Positions 4,881 to 5,132 of a stretch of 5,132 nucleotides of DNA are shown here, piece after piece. The stretch lies in the NCBI GenBank assembly GCA_023390955.1, contig JAEWBW010000129.1, positions 1-5,132 on the forward strand, given 5' to 3'. The position numbers and the translations under genes were made by a program. Each line of letters begins with the position of its first letter. Position 1 is the stretch's first letter. Under the pieces are notes generated by a model. That model did no database searches and had not been told where the DNA came from. It saw only the letters and a list, made by a program, of their open reading frames with translations. The stretch is from Pseudomonadota bacterium. GTDB taxonomy: Bacteria; Pseudomonadota; Alphaproteobacteria; Rhizobiales; Xanthobacteraceae.

Positions 4881-5132
4881 TCAAGGCGCGGTCAGATAGC
4901 CGCGCTGAAAGGCAGAGGCCTGGTCCTCGAAGATCGCCATCGCCGTGGTCATCCGCCGGAAGCCGAGGCGCTCGTAAAGGGCCTCCTTGCCGGGAACGGC
5001 GTAGAGAATGATTTTCCGATGCCCGCCGCACTGCGAAAGCAACCGCTCGATGATCGCGCGGCCGAGACCCTGGCCCTGGCAGTCCGGGTGGATGGCGATA
5101 TCGCAGAGATAGGCGCAGTCGCGGCCGTCGGC
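4881..5132 (-). CDS. GNAT-family N-acetyltransferase (partial, N-terminus beyond right edge)
   Basis: Only the last 83 residues are visible. They contain the GNAT core: the beta strand CDIAIHP, then the acetyl-CoA pyrophosphate-binding turn QGQGLGRAII (19-28 of the fragment; Q/R-x-x-G-x-G pattern). The late motif follows as AVPGKEALYERLGFRR (45-60), in which the Tyr at 53 and the LGF turn are typical of motif B. The TGA is at 4881-4883. GNAT enzymes move an acetyl group from acetyl-CoA to an amine, but the substrate cannot be told from this fragment. If its total length is near the family's 140-170 residues, about half is missing. The 437-nt gap before the next gene argues against a tight operon with the YbhN-like gene. 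Confidence 0.9.
   Translation of the reverse strand, partial: ADGRDCAYLCDIAIHPDCQGQGLGRAIIERLLSQCGGHRKIILYAVPGKEALYERLGFRRMTTAMAIFEDQASAFQRGYLTAP

Noticed and set aside
4840..5021. GATTTTCCGATG occurring twice (4840-4851 and 5010-5021)
   Set aside because: A repeated 12-mer is expected about once by chance in a window this size, and one copy is inside the acetyltransferase coding sequence.
3388..5132. Split MprF: YbhN-like flippase plus the neighbouring acetyltransferase as two halves of one enzyme
   Set aside because: The fragment at the right edge has the acetyl-CoA-binding QGQGLG turn and the short C-terminus of ordinary GNAT enzymes, not the large synthase domain of MprF, and it is separated by 437 nt.

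Overview
The window looks like chromosomal DNA from an alphaproteobacterium of the Bradyrhizobium/Rhodopseudomonas group (Nitrobacteraceae). The base composition is GC-rich, the Pst and PhoR proteins are of rhizobial type, and a GAGCATGATC...GATCATGCTC palindromic element resembles the dispersed repeats of that group. The taxonomic call is inference from these traits, not a database match.

Every supported gene is on the minus strand, so transcription runs from right to left. In that order they are: the C-terminal part of a GNAT acetyltransferase (4881-5132, entering from the right edge); a 437-base gap with no convincing gene (4444-4880); a complete multi-pass membrane protein of the YbhN/MprF-flippase type (3388-4443); a 70-bp palindromic repeat (3318-3387); a complete PhoR sensor histidine kinase (1984-3282); the pstS regulatory region with a well-formed PHO box and a correctly spaced -10 element (1923-1956); complete pstS (829-1839); a 111-base pstS-pstC spacer with an intrinsic-terminator-like hairpin and two more hairpins; and the first 239 codons of pstC, cut by the left edge (1-717).

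The core is a phosphate-starvation locus. PstS binds phosphate in the periplasm and PstC forms part of the inner-membrane channel. PhoR is expected to read the state of the transporter and phosphorylate PhoB, which binds the PHO box upstream of pstS. The rest of the set (pstA, pstB, phoU, phoB) would be expected beyond the left edge but is not visible. The hairpin after pstS probably lets the abundant binding protein be made in excess over the membrane components. The YbhN-like gene precedes phoR with only the repeat between them. A link between membrane-lipid handling and phosphate supply is possible but unproven.

I found no new multi-gene system. The most useful observations are regulatory: the PHO promoter, a palindrome that includes the phoR stop codon and lies next to the PHO box, the triple hairpin between pstS and pstC, and the repeat occupying the phoR leader.
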